64,000 nt of DNA, from assembly GCF_019312585.1 (NCBI RefSeq), contig NZ_JAHWDP010000001.1:806001-870000 (forward strand), given 5' to 3'. The position numbers were made by a program, and so were the translations under genes. Origin of the DNA: Halomarinibacterium sedimenti (GTDB lineage: Bacteria > Bacteroidota > Bacteroidia > Flavobacteriales > Flavobacteriaceae). This document shows, piece after piece, positions 55,354-63,361 of this stretch (position 1 is its first letter; every line of letters begins with the position of its first letter). The notes below the pieces were generated by a model, which had not been told where the DNA came from, searched no databases, and saw only the letters and a program-made list of their open reading frames with translations.

Positions 55354-57030
55354 CTATTCTGTAAGTTTTGCCCAAGAATCTCGTAAAGGCACTGTTCTAT
55401 TAAAAACTTTATTTTCAGAAGTACTATCCCTATCGACTACAAAATATCCCAAACGCTGAAACTGAAAATGATCTCCTTCATTAATCTCTTTTAGACTTGG
55501 CTCGGCATATCCTGTGATAACTTCTAAAGAATTAGGATTCACAAACTCCATAAAATCCTTGTCTTTTTGAGTGTCTGGAGAGGCTTCAGTAAATAGTCTG
55601 TCGTACATCCTAACTTCTACTGGTAAAGCATCTTTAATAGAAACCCAATGTAGGGTCCCTTTTACTTTTCTAAGAGAAGCTTCGGTGCCGCTTCCACTTT
55701 TAGAATCGGGGTCGTAGGTACAATGTATTTCAGTAATGTTCCCTTCAACATCTTTTACAACACTTTCCCCTTTTACTATGTAGGCACTTTTTAGACGAAC
55801 TTCTTTGCCTAAAGTAAGCCTGAAAAACTTTCGGTTAGCTTCTTCCAAAAAATCGTCTCTTTCAATATATAGCTCTTTCGAAAAAGGAATTTTACGCATT
55901 CCAGCCGTTTCATCTTCGGGATTATTTTCGGTCTCTAACCATTCGGTTTCGCCCTCTGGATAGTTTGTGATAACCAATTTTACTGGATCTAAAACCACCA
56001 TCACACGCGACGCTTTTTTGTTTAAATCCTCACGAACATTAAACTCGAGGTGTGAAACATCAATTAAATTTTCACGCTTTCCAACACCTATACTATCTGC
56101 AAAATTCCTGATAGAATCCGGCGTATAGCCTCGTCTTCGTAAACCAGCAATGGTTGGCATACGTGGATCATCCCAACCGGTCACAACGCCTTCTTGAACT
56201 AGTTTTAACAGTTTTCTTTTACTTACAACTGTATGACTTAAATTTCTACGTGCAAATTCACGCTGTTTAGGGCGTAATTTATTCTTATCGTACACTTGGT
56301 CTAAAAACCAATCGTAAAGCTCTCTATGGGGTAGGAATTCGAGTGTACAGAACGAATGTGACACTTGTTCTATATAATCGCTTTCCCCATGAGTCCAATC
56401 GTACATTGGAAAGATTTTCCAATCGGTTCCTGTTCTATGGTGGTGTTTGTTTAATACACGATACATAACTGGGTCGCGCATCAACATATTAGATGAAGCC
56501 ATATCGATTTTAGCACGCAATACATGAGCGCCCTCTTCAACTTCGCCATTTTTCATTTTTTCGAATAACTCCAAATTTTCTTCTACAGAACGATTTCTGA
56601 ATGGACTAGCCGTTCCAGGAGTATTGGGTGTTCCTTTTTGAGTTGCAATTTCTTCCGAGGATTGTGAATCTACGTATGCCATTCCGTCTTTAATAAATTG
56701 AACGGCCCAATCGTATAGTTGTTGAAAATAATCTGAAGCGTAACATTCGTTGGCCCATGTGTATCCTAGCCAAGAAATATCTCTTTTTATAGCATCAACG
56801 AATTCTTGTTCTTCTTTTGCCGGATTGGTATCGTCAAAACGTAAGTTAACAGGCGCGTTGTATTTTATCCCTAAGCCAAAATTTAAACAAATAGAGGACG
56901 CATGACCAATATGTAAATATCCGTTGGGCTCTGGAGGAAATCGAAAGCATAATTCGCTTTTTGAATATCCATTTTTTAAATCCTCTTCAATAATGTGCTC
57001 AATAAAATTGAGACTTCGTTCTTCACTCAT
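55354..57030 (-). CDS. glnS: glutamine-tRNA ligase
   Basis: A 558-residue class I synthetase. HIGH is at residues 40-43 (GYLHIGHASS), and the KMSKS equivalent is VSKRKLLKLV. The C-terminal anticodon-binding beta barrel is present. I prefer the ATG at 57028-57030 (MSEERSLNFIEH), because the longer reading (57105) runs through a REP-like palindrome and adds no family sequence. A TACCTTTG element is at 57180-57187. Confidence 0.96.
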   Translation of the reverse strand: MSEERSLNFIEHIIEEDLKNGYSKSELCFRFPPEPNGYLHIGHASSICLNFGLGIKYNAPVNLRFDDTNPAKEEQEFVDAIKRDISWLGYTWANECYASDYFQQLYDWAVQFIKDGMAYVDSQSSEEIATQKGTPNTPGTASPFRNRSVEENLELFEKMKNGEVEEGAHVLRAKIDMASSNMLMRDPVMYRVLNKHHHRTGTDWKIFPMYDWTHGESDYIEQVSHSFCTLEFLPHRELYDWFLDQVYDKNKLRPKQREFARRNLSHTVVSKRKLLKLVQEGVVTGWDDPRMPTIAGLRRRGYTPDSIRNFADSIGVGKRENLIDVSHLEFNVREDLNKKASRVMVVLDPVKLVITNYPEGETEWLETENNPEDETAGMRKIPFSKELYIERDDFLEEANRKFFRLTLGKEVRLKSAYIVKGESVVKDVEGNITEIHCTYDPDSKSGSGTEASLRKVKGTLHWVSIKDALPVEVRMYDRLFTEASPDTQKDKDFMEFVNPNSLEVITGYAEPSLKEINEGDHFQFQRLGYFVVDRDSTSENKVFNRTVPLRDSWAKLTE

Positions 57031-57043
57031 AATTGTAATGTCT

Positions 57044-57063
57044 CCCTGAGCGCAGTCTCGGGG
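57044..57063. repeat. REP-like palindrome in glnS leader
   Basis: CCCTGAGCGCAGTCTCGGGG forms a 7-bp stem with one G-T pair. It resembles intergenic palindromes (CCCTGAGCG-AGTC-type) that I recall from Flavobacteriaceae genomes. Only one copy is visible here. Confidence 0.5.
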
Positions 57064-57179
57064 TTTTTTGAAGTGTCTAACCTTTCCAATTAAGTTCTCA
57101 AACACTGCGCTAATATTCGCAAAATCAAAAGTATTGAATTTTCAAATAATGCTTGAACAGACACGTTTTAAACCTATTG

Positions 57180-57187
57180 CAAAGGTA
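57180..57187 (-). promoter_or_regulatory. -7 element TACCTTTG for glnS
   Basis: On the minus strand TACCTTTG is a full match about 150 bases before the glnS ATG, which would give a long leader carrying the REP-like palindrome. Confidence 0.5.
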
Positions 57188-57228
57188 AATAATTAACTGA
57201 ATAAAGTATCTTCGCAAAAAGTTTTTAA

Positions 57229-57585
57229 ATGAGTACCATTCGACTTAAAAATATTCGCATTTATGCCAACCACGGTTGCCTAACAGAAGAAGAAAAAATT
57301 GGGAGCGATTATTTGGTGAATCTCACTGTTAAAGCCAACCTTGTTACGGCGGCCAAAACGGATAGGCTTGGTGATACCGTAGACTATGTGCATTTAAATA
57401 AAATTGTGAAAGAGCAAATGGCCCTTAGGAGTAAGCTTTTGGAACACGTAGGAAATCGAATTATAAATGCTATATTTTCTGAAATTCCTCTAGTTTCTCA
57501 AGTGAAAGTAAGTGTCGCTAAAGTAAACCCACCCATTGGGGGTGATGTGGCTGAAGTTAGTGTGACGATGAAATCTAAAAGATAG
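57229..57585 (+). CDS. folB: dihydroneopterin aldolase
   Basis: A 118-residue folate-pathway enzyme of usual size, converting 7,8-dihydroneopterin to 6-hydroxymethyl-dihydropterin and glycolaldehyde. The N-terminus IRLKNIRIYANHGCLTEE contains the conserved Gly-rich loop. DTVDYVHLNKIV and VAKVNPPIGGDVAEVSVTM are FolB motifs. It stands alone before the tRNA-Cys gene. Confidence 0.95.
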   Translation: MSTIRLKNIRIYANHGCLTEEEKIGSDYLVNLTVKANLVTAAKTDRLGDTVDYVHLNKIVKEQMALRSKLLEHVGNRIINAIFSEIPLVSQVKVSVAKVNPPIGGDVAEVSVTMKSKR

Positions 57586-57614
57586 TTTTAAAAGAAAACA
57601 ATAGTAATTCCTCT

Positions 57615-57643
57615 TTTGTTTCATTGGAATCTTATTATATTTG
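57615..57643 (+). promoter_or_regulatory. promoter for tRNA-Cys
   Basis: TTTG (57615-57618), a 17-base spacer and TATATTTG (57636-57643) fit the Bacteroidota consensus. The tRNA begins 13 bases later. Confidence 0.7.
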
Positions 57644-57655
57644 CCAACATAAATT

Positions 57656-57729
57656 GGCGTCTTGGCCGAGTGGCTAGGCAGAGCTCTGCAAAAGCTTGTA
57701 CAGCGGTTCGAATCCGCTAGACGCCTCCA
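57656..57729 (+). tRNA. tRNA-Cys (anticodon GCA)
   Basis: A full cloverleaf: acceptor GGCGTCT/AGACGCC, D arm GCC-GGC, anticodon stem GAGCT/AGCTT around loop CTGCAAA with GCA at 57688-57690, and T arm AGCGG-TTCGAAT-CCGCT. The discriminator is T73 as in all tRNA-Cys, and CCA is encoded at 57727-57729. Confidence 0.97.
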
Positions 57730-57759
57730 AAGCCTTCACTATAGTGAGGGCTTTTTTTA
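57729..57759. terminator. terminator after tRNA-Cys
   Basis: The inverted repeat AAAGCCTTCACTATAGTGAGGGCTTT (described as two halves) followed by a T run can end the tRNA transcript and, from the other strand, the LysE gene. Confidence 0.88.
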
Positions 57760-58452
57760 TTTTGTCATATTCTCAATTTTATCGGAAGCATTTGGAATTC
57801 GATCGAGTCCCTTTTGAACTTCATCTGGAAAAACACCTTGAAGTAACATCATTACCCCAAAAATTAAAATAAGTATACTCACCCATTTTTTGGTTTTATA
57901 AATAAACCGAGGTGTCATTTTGCTTTTCAGCTTTTTTGCAAGGAATATTTTTAATAAATCTGTTAAGAAGAAAGTCGCTAATACCGTTGCAAGAAAAAAG
58001 AATACGCCATTTTCTGAAGTAGTTAAAGCATTTGCCATAATTATGGTCCCAATCCAACCCGCAAGTACACCAAAATTTACAAAATTGAGTAAAAATCCCT
58101 TCAGAAAAAGACCTCCTAAATCCTTTTTTACGTTCACCGCATAGTGCTCCCTAACAATTTTAATGAATGATTTTGCTGTGCGTATGTATGAGATTATTCC
58201 GTAAGCAATTAAAACAGCGCCTCCAAAAATGAGTAATCCTGGGTCATCTTTTACACGCTCTAAAATCTTACTTGTACTAAAATAGGCAATTAATATGAAG
58301 ATAATATCTGCCGTTTGCGCGCCTAAATCGAAGAATAATCCAGCTTTAAATCCTTTGGTAATACTCGTTTCTATAAGTGTAAAAAATACAGGCCCAATAG
58401 CAAATGCTAACAGAAATCCGTACAAGGCAGCATATAACAAACCGTCAAACAT
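57757..58452 (-). CDS. LysE-family exporter
   Basis: A 231-residue inner-membrane protein with six hydrophobic segments. The N-terminal LLAFAIGPVFFTLIETSITKG and GLFFDLGAQTADIIFIL correspond to the LysE/RhtB signature. Members export amino acids such as lysine, threonine or homoserine lactones. The substrate cannot be predicted. It ends at the terminator shared with tRNA-Cys and is preceded by a gene-free 108-bp gap with a palindrome-like stretch. Confidence 0.85.
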   Translation of the reverse strand: MFDGLLYAALYGFLLAFAIGPVFFTLIETSITKGFKAGLFFDLGAQTADIIFILIAYFSTSKILERVKDDPGLLIFGGAVLIAYGIISYIRTAKSFIKIVREHYAVNVKKDLGGLFLKGFLLNFVNFGVLAGWIGTIIMANALTTSENGVFFFLATVLATFFLTDLLKIFLAKKLKSKMTPRFIYKTKKWVSILILIFGVMMLLQGVFPDEVQKGLDRIPNASDKIENMTK

Positions 58453-58510
58453 GCCTTAAAATTACGAATTTGTTTATGGATGTTTAACGGTTTTAGAAAA
58501 AATATAGCTT

Positions 58511-58550
58511 CCCCCTTCCCTCCTTTGACAAGAAGGGAATTAAGAGGTGG
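58511..58550. repeat. possible intergenic palindromic repeat unit
   Basis: The gap contains TTCCCT (58516-58521) and AGGGAA (58534-58539) as an imperfect stem with C-rich flank. It resembles small intergenic repeats I recall from Flavobacteriaceae, but only one copy is visible. Confidence 0.3.
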
Positions 58551-58560
58551 TAGAAATAAG

Positions 58561-59235
58561 TTAATTCATCCTTTTAATACGACCCCCTGCAAATGTCTTT
58601 TCACTTACTGTTTTTGGATTACCATAAATATTAACATTCCCACCGGCGGCTACTCTAACATCTGCCTTGTTTGACACATAAATATCTGCTTTTCCTGCAG
58701 CAGTAACCCCAATAGTAGTGTCTTCGGTTTTAAGGTCACGACCTTCAAAAATTCCACCAGAACTTAAAGTGATGTCTTGACTTTTTGATACCCCCGAAGC
58801 TTCAACAATACCTCCAGTGACAGCTTTAATTTTAGTATGATTTACCTCCAATCCTACTTTTATTTTACCTCCTTCTTGAGCGCGAAGTTCAATCGTATTT
58901 TGCGAAATCATTTCATTTCCAACAATATAAGATCCTTCGTTAGCATCGATAATATCAATACTTTTAAAATATACTTCTACATAAGTTTCTTCTCCTCTAA
59001 AAATCTTTTCGGCCTCCATCTTCACTTTTAAGGTGCCGTTCTTATTTACAATGTTTACATCTTGGCTGTCCTCACCTTTTATAACAACCTTGTTCTCATT
59101 AGATTGAATAAGCGTCACAACAATTAAATCGTACACTTTTAATTCATTAAAATCTCCAACTTCCCTAGTGATAATTTCTTGAGAAAAAACACTGGTAGTT
59201 AAAATTGCTAAAAAAATGGTGCTCAAAATTTTCAT
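58561..59235 (-). CDS. DUF2807 (GIN domain) secreted protein
   Basis: A 224-residue secreted protein with a signal peptide (cleavage near VFSQ, residue 19). The rest is one GIN/DUF2807 domain, a repetitive beta-helix-like fold with motifs such as FNELKVYDLIVVTL, IKAVTGGIVEASGVS and DVRVAAGGNVNIYGNP. Function is not established; homologues are common in Bacteroidota envelopes. It ends in GGRIKRMN. It lies on the minus strand between the DUF3124 and LysE genes. Confidence 0.88.
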   Translation of the reverse strand: MKILSTIFLAILTTSVFSQEIITREVGDFNELKVYDLIVVTLIQSNENKVVIKGEDSQDVNIVNKNGTLKVKMEAEKIFRGEETYVEVYFKSIDIIDANEGSYIVGNEMISQNTIELRAQEGGKIKVGLEVNHTKIKAVTGGIVEASGVSKSQDITLSSGGIFEGRDLKTEDTTIGVTAAGKADIYVSNKADVRVAAGGNVNIYGNPKTVSEKTFAGGRIKRMN

Positions 59236-59295
59236 GATGTTCTATTTTAATTTCTATAAAGATGTAAGAAGTTTAGAATTGTTACAATAAATAAA

Positions 59296-59820
59296 TCAAT
59301 TTATCCTAATCCCTTGTGTAGTAAACGACAATCCTTGCTGCCCATATGTAGAAATCATGGCACATTCAAAAAAAGGTTCGTGGGTATTAGGTTTAATCTT
59401 CCAATCGAAAATAAAATTAGCACCAGAACCTCCTTCTTTATCGCGTTCATCAATAACAATCTCAACGGTCTCCAAAGGTGCTATGAAGATAGGTTTGCTG
59501 AAATAATTTCGAATTAACTTTCCGTGGGTATTATAATAGCTGGCCTTCTCAAGGTAAATAGTATCTCTTTTATTAATATTTCTAAGGCTTACTGTTGCGG
59601 TTAAATTAATAGTAGCATGTTCTGTTTCACTATAAATTTCTGAGTAAACTGAAAGATAACTTGATCCACTTAACAGCGAATCATTTGGATTGTATTTTAT
59701 AGCTCTTTTATCCCAATTTACTGGGTTGATAGAACTGATTTCTTTTTGATTTTCACAACCCATGGAAATCAATAAAAAAGAAATAATAATAAAGTAAAAA
59801 ACAGTTTTCATTGTACGCAT
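59296..59820 (-). CDS. DUF3124 lipoprotein
   Basis: A 174-residue lipoprotein with a signal peptide and lipobox SMGC (Cys22). The mature part matches DUF3124, with SSYLSVYSEIYSETEHA near residues 53-69 and the conserved end APLETVEIVIDERDKEGGSG. The fold is beta-sandwich-like. No enzymatic residues were recognised. ATG 59820 (MRTMK) is preferred, though Met4 is possible. Flanked by rnr and the GIN protein gene. Confidence 0.85.
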   Translation of the reverse strand: MRTMKTVFYFIIISFLLISMGCENQKEISSINPVNWDKRAIKYNPNDSLLSGSSYLSVYSEIYSETEHATINLTATVSLRNINKRDTIYLEKASYYNTHGKLIRNYFSKPIFIAPLETVEIVIDERDKEGGSGANFIFDWKIKPNTHEPFFECAMISTYGQQGLSFTTQGIRIN

Positions 59821-59845
59821 TTACAGCTACTGAAAATACAAAAAT

Positions 59846-62041
59846 TTATTTAACATCTTTTTTATGTCCCAACATAGTGAAATCGAGATGTTTTTTAACC
59901 AAATCGGCGTTTTTAACTTTTACATATACTTCATCTCCAAGTTGATATACATTCTTGGTTTTACTTCCAATTACCGCAAATTCATCTTTATCAAATGTGT
60001 AGTGATCGTCTTTTAAATCCTGCACACGCACCATACCTTCACATTTATTTGAAATAATTTCTACATACACTCCCCATTCGGTTACACCAGAAATAACACC
60101 TAAATACTCTTGGTCTTTATGGTCCATCATATATTTCACCTGCATATATTTTATACTATCTCTCTCAGCATTTGAAGCAAGTCCTTCCATATCACTTGAA
60201 TGGCGACATTGTAATTCGTATTTATCTTCTGAAGCGCTTTTTCCTCCATCTAAATACTGTTGTAATAGTCTATGCACCATCACATCTGGATAACGGCGAA
60301 TAGGCGATGTAAAATGAGTGTAATAATCGAAAGCTAAGCCATAATGACCAATATTATTTACGGTATACACCGCTTTACTCATACTTCGAATGGCCAACGT
60401 ATCAACTAAGTTTTGTTCTTTTTTACCAGCAACATCTTCTAATAATTTATTTAACGAGCTAGCAGTACTTTTTCTGTCGCGGGTAATTAATTTATACCCA
60501 AAACGTTTAATTATATTTTCTAAAGCTGCAATTTTATCGTCATCCGGTTCGTCATGAACACGATATACAAAGGTTTTTTTAGGGGTTTGTTTTCCAATAA
60601 ATTCTGCCACACTTCGGTTGGCTAAAAGCATAAATTCTTCAATCAATTTATTAGCATCTTTTGCTTCTTTAAAATACACCCCTTCAGGGTTATTATTTTC
60701 GTCTAAAACAAATTTAACTTCTACTTTATCAAAAGAAATAGCGCCGTTATGCATACGCTGTTTCCGAAGGATTTTTGCTAAGCGATCTAATTCTAAAACA
60801 GCTTCGGTAATTTTAGAATCGACTGAATAGGCTTTTCCTGTAAGCGAAACTTTTTCAGAAATAGAACCTTTTCCTGTTTCAATAATTTCCTGAGCTTCTT
60901 CATAAGCAAAGCGAGCATCACTATAAGTAACTGTTCTTCCAAACCATTTATGGACTACTTCCGCTTTAGAATTCATTTCAAACACAGAAGAAAACGTATA
61001 TTTTTCTTCATTAGGCCGAAGTGAACACGCATTGTTACTTAAAATTTCGGGTAACATAGGTACTACTCTATCTACAAGATAAACTGAGGTTGCTCTTCCG
61101 TATGCTTCATCATCAAGAATGGTTCCTGGTTTTACATAATGTGACACATCGGCAATATGTATTCCTATTTCATAATTTCCGTTTTTAAGTTTTTGAAAGG
61201 ATAACGCATCATCAAAATCCTTTGCGTCTTTTGGATCAATGGTAAAGGTAAGTACCTCTCGCATGTCTCGTCTTTTCTTAATCTCAGCTGGCTGAATGGA
61301 AGTATCTAACTGATTTGCATAATCTTCTACTTCCTTTGGAAACTCATACGGTAAACCGTATTGTGCTAGAATAGAATGAATTTCGGTATTGTGTTCTCCT
61401 GCTTTTCCTAAAACACGAACGATACTTCCAATTGGGGAATCGCTATGCGCCTCCCAACCTTCCATTTTCACAATTACCTTGTCTCCTGATTGGGCTTTAT
61501 TAATTTTGGATTTAGGTACAAAAATATCTGTATACATGCTATATCCTGGGCATTCTACAAAGGCGAATTTATCTGAAACCTGAATGGTTCCAACAAATTC
61601 CGTCCTTTTTCTTTCTATAATTTTTGTGACTTCTCCTTCTAGTTTTCCACTTCGCTTACGTTTAAAAACATAGACTTCCACTATATCACCATTCAAGGCC
61701 TTGTTTAAATGTTTTTTTCCAATGGAGATATCATCTTCCAAGCCTTCCACAATCACATATCCTTTCCCTCGAGAAGTAATATCCATGACTCCGGTATGGT
61801 AGTTTTTAGAAGGTGTTAAAATATATTTACCTCTTTCTATTTCCTGAATAGATCCTTCTCCTTTTAATCGTTGAAGACTTTTTACAATATGATTTCTACT
61901 ACTAGGATCGTTTAATCCTAATTTCGCTGCAATTTGTTTATAGTTAAAAGATTGAGTGTGTTCCTTTCGAAGAATGGTGAGGATGTTTTCTGTAAAGTGA
62001 GCAGACTGCTGTTTTTTTCCTCCTTTTTTCCTTTTCCGCAT
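59846..62041 (-). CDS. rnr: ribonuclease R
   Basis: A 731-residue 3'-5' exoribonuclease. A winged-helix region (about 16-75) and cold-shock domains (about 80-210) precede the RNB catalytic domain, with metal-binding Asp in DPKDAKDFDDAL (about 269-280). An S1 domain follows at about 640-725 (EYLGVISGVTEWGVYVEI). The start is ATG at 62041. It faces a DUF2007 gene across an 87-bp gap. It is a major enzyme of RNA turnover in Bacteroidota. Confidence 0.97.
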   Translation of the reverse strand: MRKRKKGGKKQQSAHFTENILTILRKEHTQSFNYKQIAAKLGLNDPSSRNHIVKSLQRLKGEGSIQEIERGKYILTPSKNYHTGVMDITSRGKGYVIVEGLEDDISIGKKHLNKALNGDIVEVYVFKRKRSGKLEGEVTKIIERKRTEFVGTIQVSDKFAFVECPGYSMYTDIFVPKSKINKAQSGDKVIVKMEGWEAHSDSPIGSIVRVLGKAGEHNTEIHSILAQYGLPYEFPKEVEDYANQLDTSIQPAEIKKRRDMREVLTFTIDPKDAKDFDDALSFQKLKNGNYEIGIHIADVSHYVKPGTILDDEAYGRATSVYLVDRVVPMLPEILSNNACSLRPNEEKYTFSSVFEMNSKAEVVHKWFGRTVTYSDARFAYEEAQEIIETGKGSISEKVSLTGKAYSVDSKITEAVLELDRLAKILRKQRMHNGAISFDKVEVKFVLDENNNPEGVYFKEAKDANKLIEEFMLLANRSVAEFIGKQTPKKTFVYRVHDEPDDDKIAALENIIKRFGYKLITRDRKSTASSLNKLLEDVAGKKEQNLVDTLAIRSMSKAVYTVNNIGHYGLAFDYYTHFTSPIRRYPDVMVHRLLQQYLDGGKSASEDKYELQCRHSSDMEGLASNAERDSIKYMQVKYMMDHKDQEYLGVISGVTEWGVYVEIISNKCEGMVRVQDLKDDHYTFDKDEFAVIGSKTKNVYQLGDEVYVKVKNADLVKKHLDFTMLGHKKDVK

Positions 62042-62128
62042 ATGTCAAAAATATGATTTTTGTAAAAGTACGTTTATTAGTACAATAGCTTCCTATAATT
62101 AGGATAGAATTAGTAATTTAGTAATATC

Positions 62129-62368
62129 ATGGAACACTTCAAAACCATTGCAATTTTCACGTATCCAGCAGAATATGCTGTACTTCGATTGCTTTTGGAA
62201 CAAGAGGAAATACGCTATGTGTTTCAAAATGAAACCATGATTTGGGTACTTCCTTTTCATTCCAACGCAATAGGAGGAATCCGGTTAAAAGTTCACGAAG
62301 AAGATATTCCATCAGCAGAATTCATTTTAGATAAATGGAAAAACAATCCAGATCTTCGAATCGTATAA
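62129..62368 (+). CDS. DUF2007-type small protein
   Basis: A 79-residue soluble protein, beta-alpha-beta in pattern, matching the DUF2007 family (putative signal-transducing protein). Segments TIAIFTYPAEYAVLRLLLEQ and IGGIRLKVHEEDIPSAEFIL are typical. Substrate and role are unknown. It borders the 551-bp gene-free region before rpiB. Confidence 0.8.
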   Translation: MEHFKTIAIFTYPAEYAVLRLLLEQEEIRYVFQNETMIWVLPFHSNAIGGIRLKVHEEDIPSAEFILDKWKNNPDLRIV

Positions 62369-62646
62369 AATTTCTTTAAAAGTAGTTTTCAACAAGTATA
62401 TAATCATCTTTATTTTTTATTGAAATTTAAATTAAAAAAATGATGGTTATTATAGTTTGTTAATAGGTAGTATAACTTTTTAATGTTCTCCTTTTATTTT
62501 TAGTTATTACCCTTTACGAGACCTTTATTAACATATTTTCAGTATTTCAATTAGCTGAAAAACAAGACTATTTTAAAAGTAATTGACAGTTGTGAACAAC
62601 ATAATTAAACACTAAATTTTTAAAAAGTTTTTGTGATAAAAATGTG

Positions 62647-62664
62647 GTTAACTTAACTATCTGG
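62647..62664 (+). repeat. imperfect direct repeat copy A
   Basis: GTTAACTTAACTATCTGG, 16 of 18 bases identical to the copy at 62792-62809. Confidence 0.5.
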
Positions 62665-62791
62665 TCTGAAAAATTTACAATAACTGAAGACTTAAAATAT
62701 TGTAGAATCCATTAAATTTTTCATATTGATAATCTCGAGGAAACTACCAACTATTCTTATAGAAATTCTATTAACAAATATGAACATACTT

Positions 62792-62809
62792 GTTAACTTA
62801 AATATCAGG
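62792..62809 (+). repeat. imperfect direct repeat copy B
   Basis: GTTAACTTAAATATCAGG, 16 of 18 bases identical to the copy at 62647-62664; spacing between starts is 145 bp. Confidence 0.5.
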
Positions 62810-62896
62810 TAAAGGTTAAGAAATAGTAAAGTATTGAAAGTTAAGTTCTTTAAAAACTTTCATTACTATCCTTAAATATATAGTCTTTATAAAATG

Positions 62897-62904
62897 TATC
62901 TTTG
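62897..62904 (+). promoter_or_regulatory. -7 element TATCTTTG for rpiB
   Basis: TATCTTTG is a full TAnnTTTG match, 15 bases before the ATG at 62920. It contains the TTG that would start a longer reading. Confidence 0.55.
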
Positions 62905-62919
62905 TATAAATTTTTTACT

Positions 62920-63351
62920 ATGAAAATAGCTATAGGAAACGATCACGCAGGAACTGAATATAAACAAGCCATTGTTAAACATTTAGAAGCTCAAGGATAC
63001 GCAGTTATTAATTTTGGGACCAACACAAACGATAGTGTAGATTATCCAGATTTTGTGCATCCTGTTGCAAAAGTTGTTTCTAATAACGAAGTAGATTTTG
63101 GAATCCTTATCTGCGGAAGTGGTAATGGTGTTTCTATGACGGCTAATAAACATCAAAAAGTTCGTGCAGCGCTGTGTTGGACTAAAGAAATTACAGAATT
63201 AGCACGCCAACACAATAATGCTAATATTTTAAGTATTCCTGCTAGGTTTACCAGCGAACCACAGGCGGTTGCCATGGTTGAAACTTTTTTAAACACTCCT
63301 TTTGAAGGAGGACGTCACCAAAATCGCGTGAATAAAATCGCTTGTTCATAA
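62920..63351 (+). CDS. rpiB: ribose-5-phosphate isomerase B
   Basis: A 143-residue enzyme interconverting ribose-5-phosphate and ribulose-5-phosphate. The motif IGNDHAGTEYKQ opens the protein, DYPDFVHPVAK and GILICGSGNGVSMTANK hold the active-site Cys/Gly loop, and HNNANILSIPARF is conserved near the C-terminus. The ATG at 62920 is preferred over TTG 62902, which lies in the promoter. It precedes the cation transporter gene by 10 bp. Confidence 0.97.
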   Translation: MKIAIGNDHAGTEYKQAIVKHLEAQGYAVINFGTNTNDSVDYPDFVHPVAKVVSNNEVDFGILICGSGNGVSMTANKHQKVRAALCWTKEITELARQHNNANILSIPARFTSEPQAVAMVETFLNTPFEGGRHQNRVNKIACS

Positions 63352-63361
63352 CTCCATAAAC

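Larger units (their letters stand above)
62369..62919. other. gene-free AT-rich region; candidate replication origin
   Basis: The only long non-coding stretch in the window (551 bp). G+C is very low (12 of 60 bases in 62581-62640). Degenerate DnaA-box-like words in one orientation are TGTGAACAA (62591), TGTGATAAA (62632) and TGTGGTTAA (62643, one mismatch to TGTGGATAA), with TTATTAACA at 62525. An 18-bp imperfect repeat starts at 62647 and 62792. A promoter for rpiB lies at the right end. No ORF or tRNA was seen. Origin function is inferred from position between opposing gene orientations and nearby parS-like sites. Confidence 0.35.

Noticed and set aside
58511-58550. A small gene in the 58453-58560 gap
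   Set aside because: No start or family-like peptide; the stretch is better read as a possible intergenic repeat.
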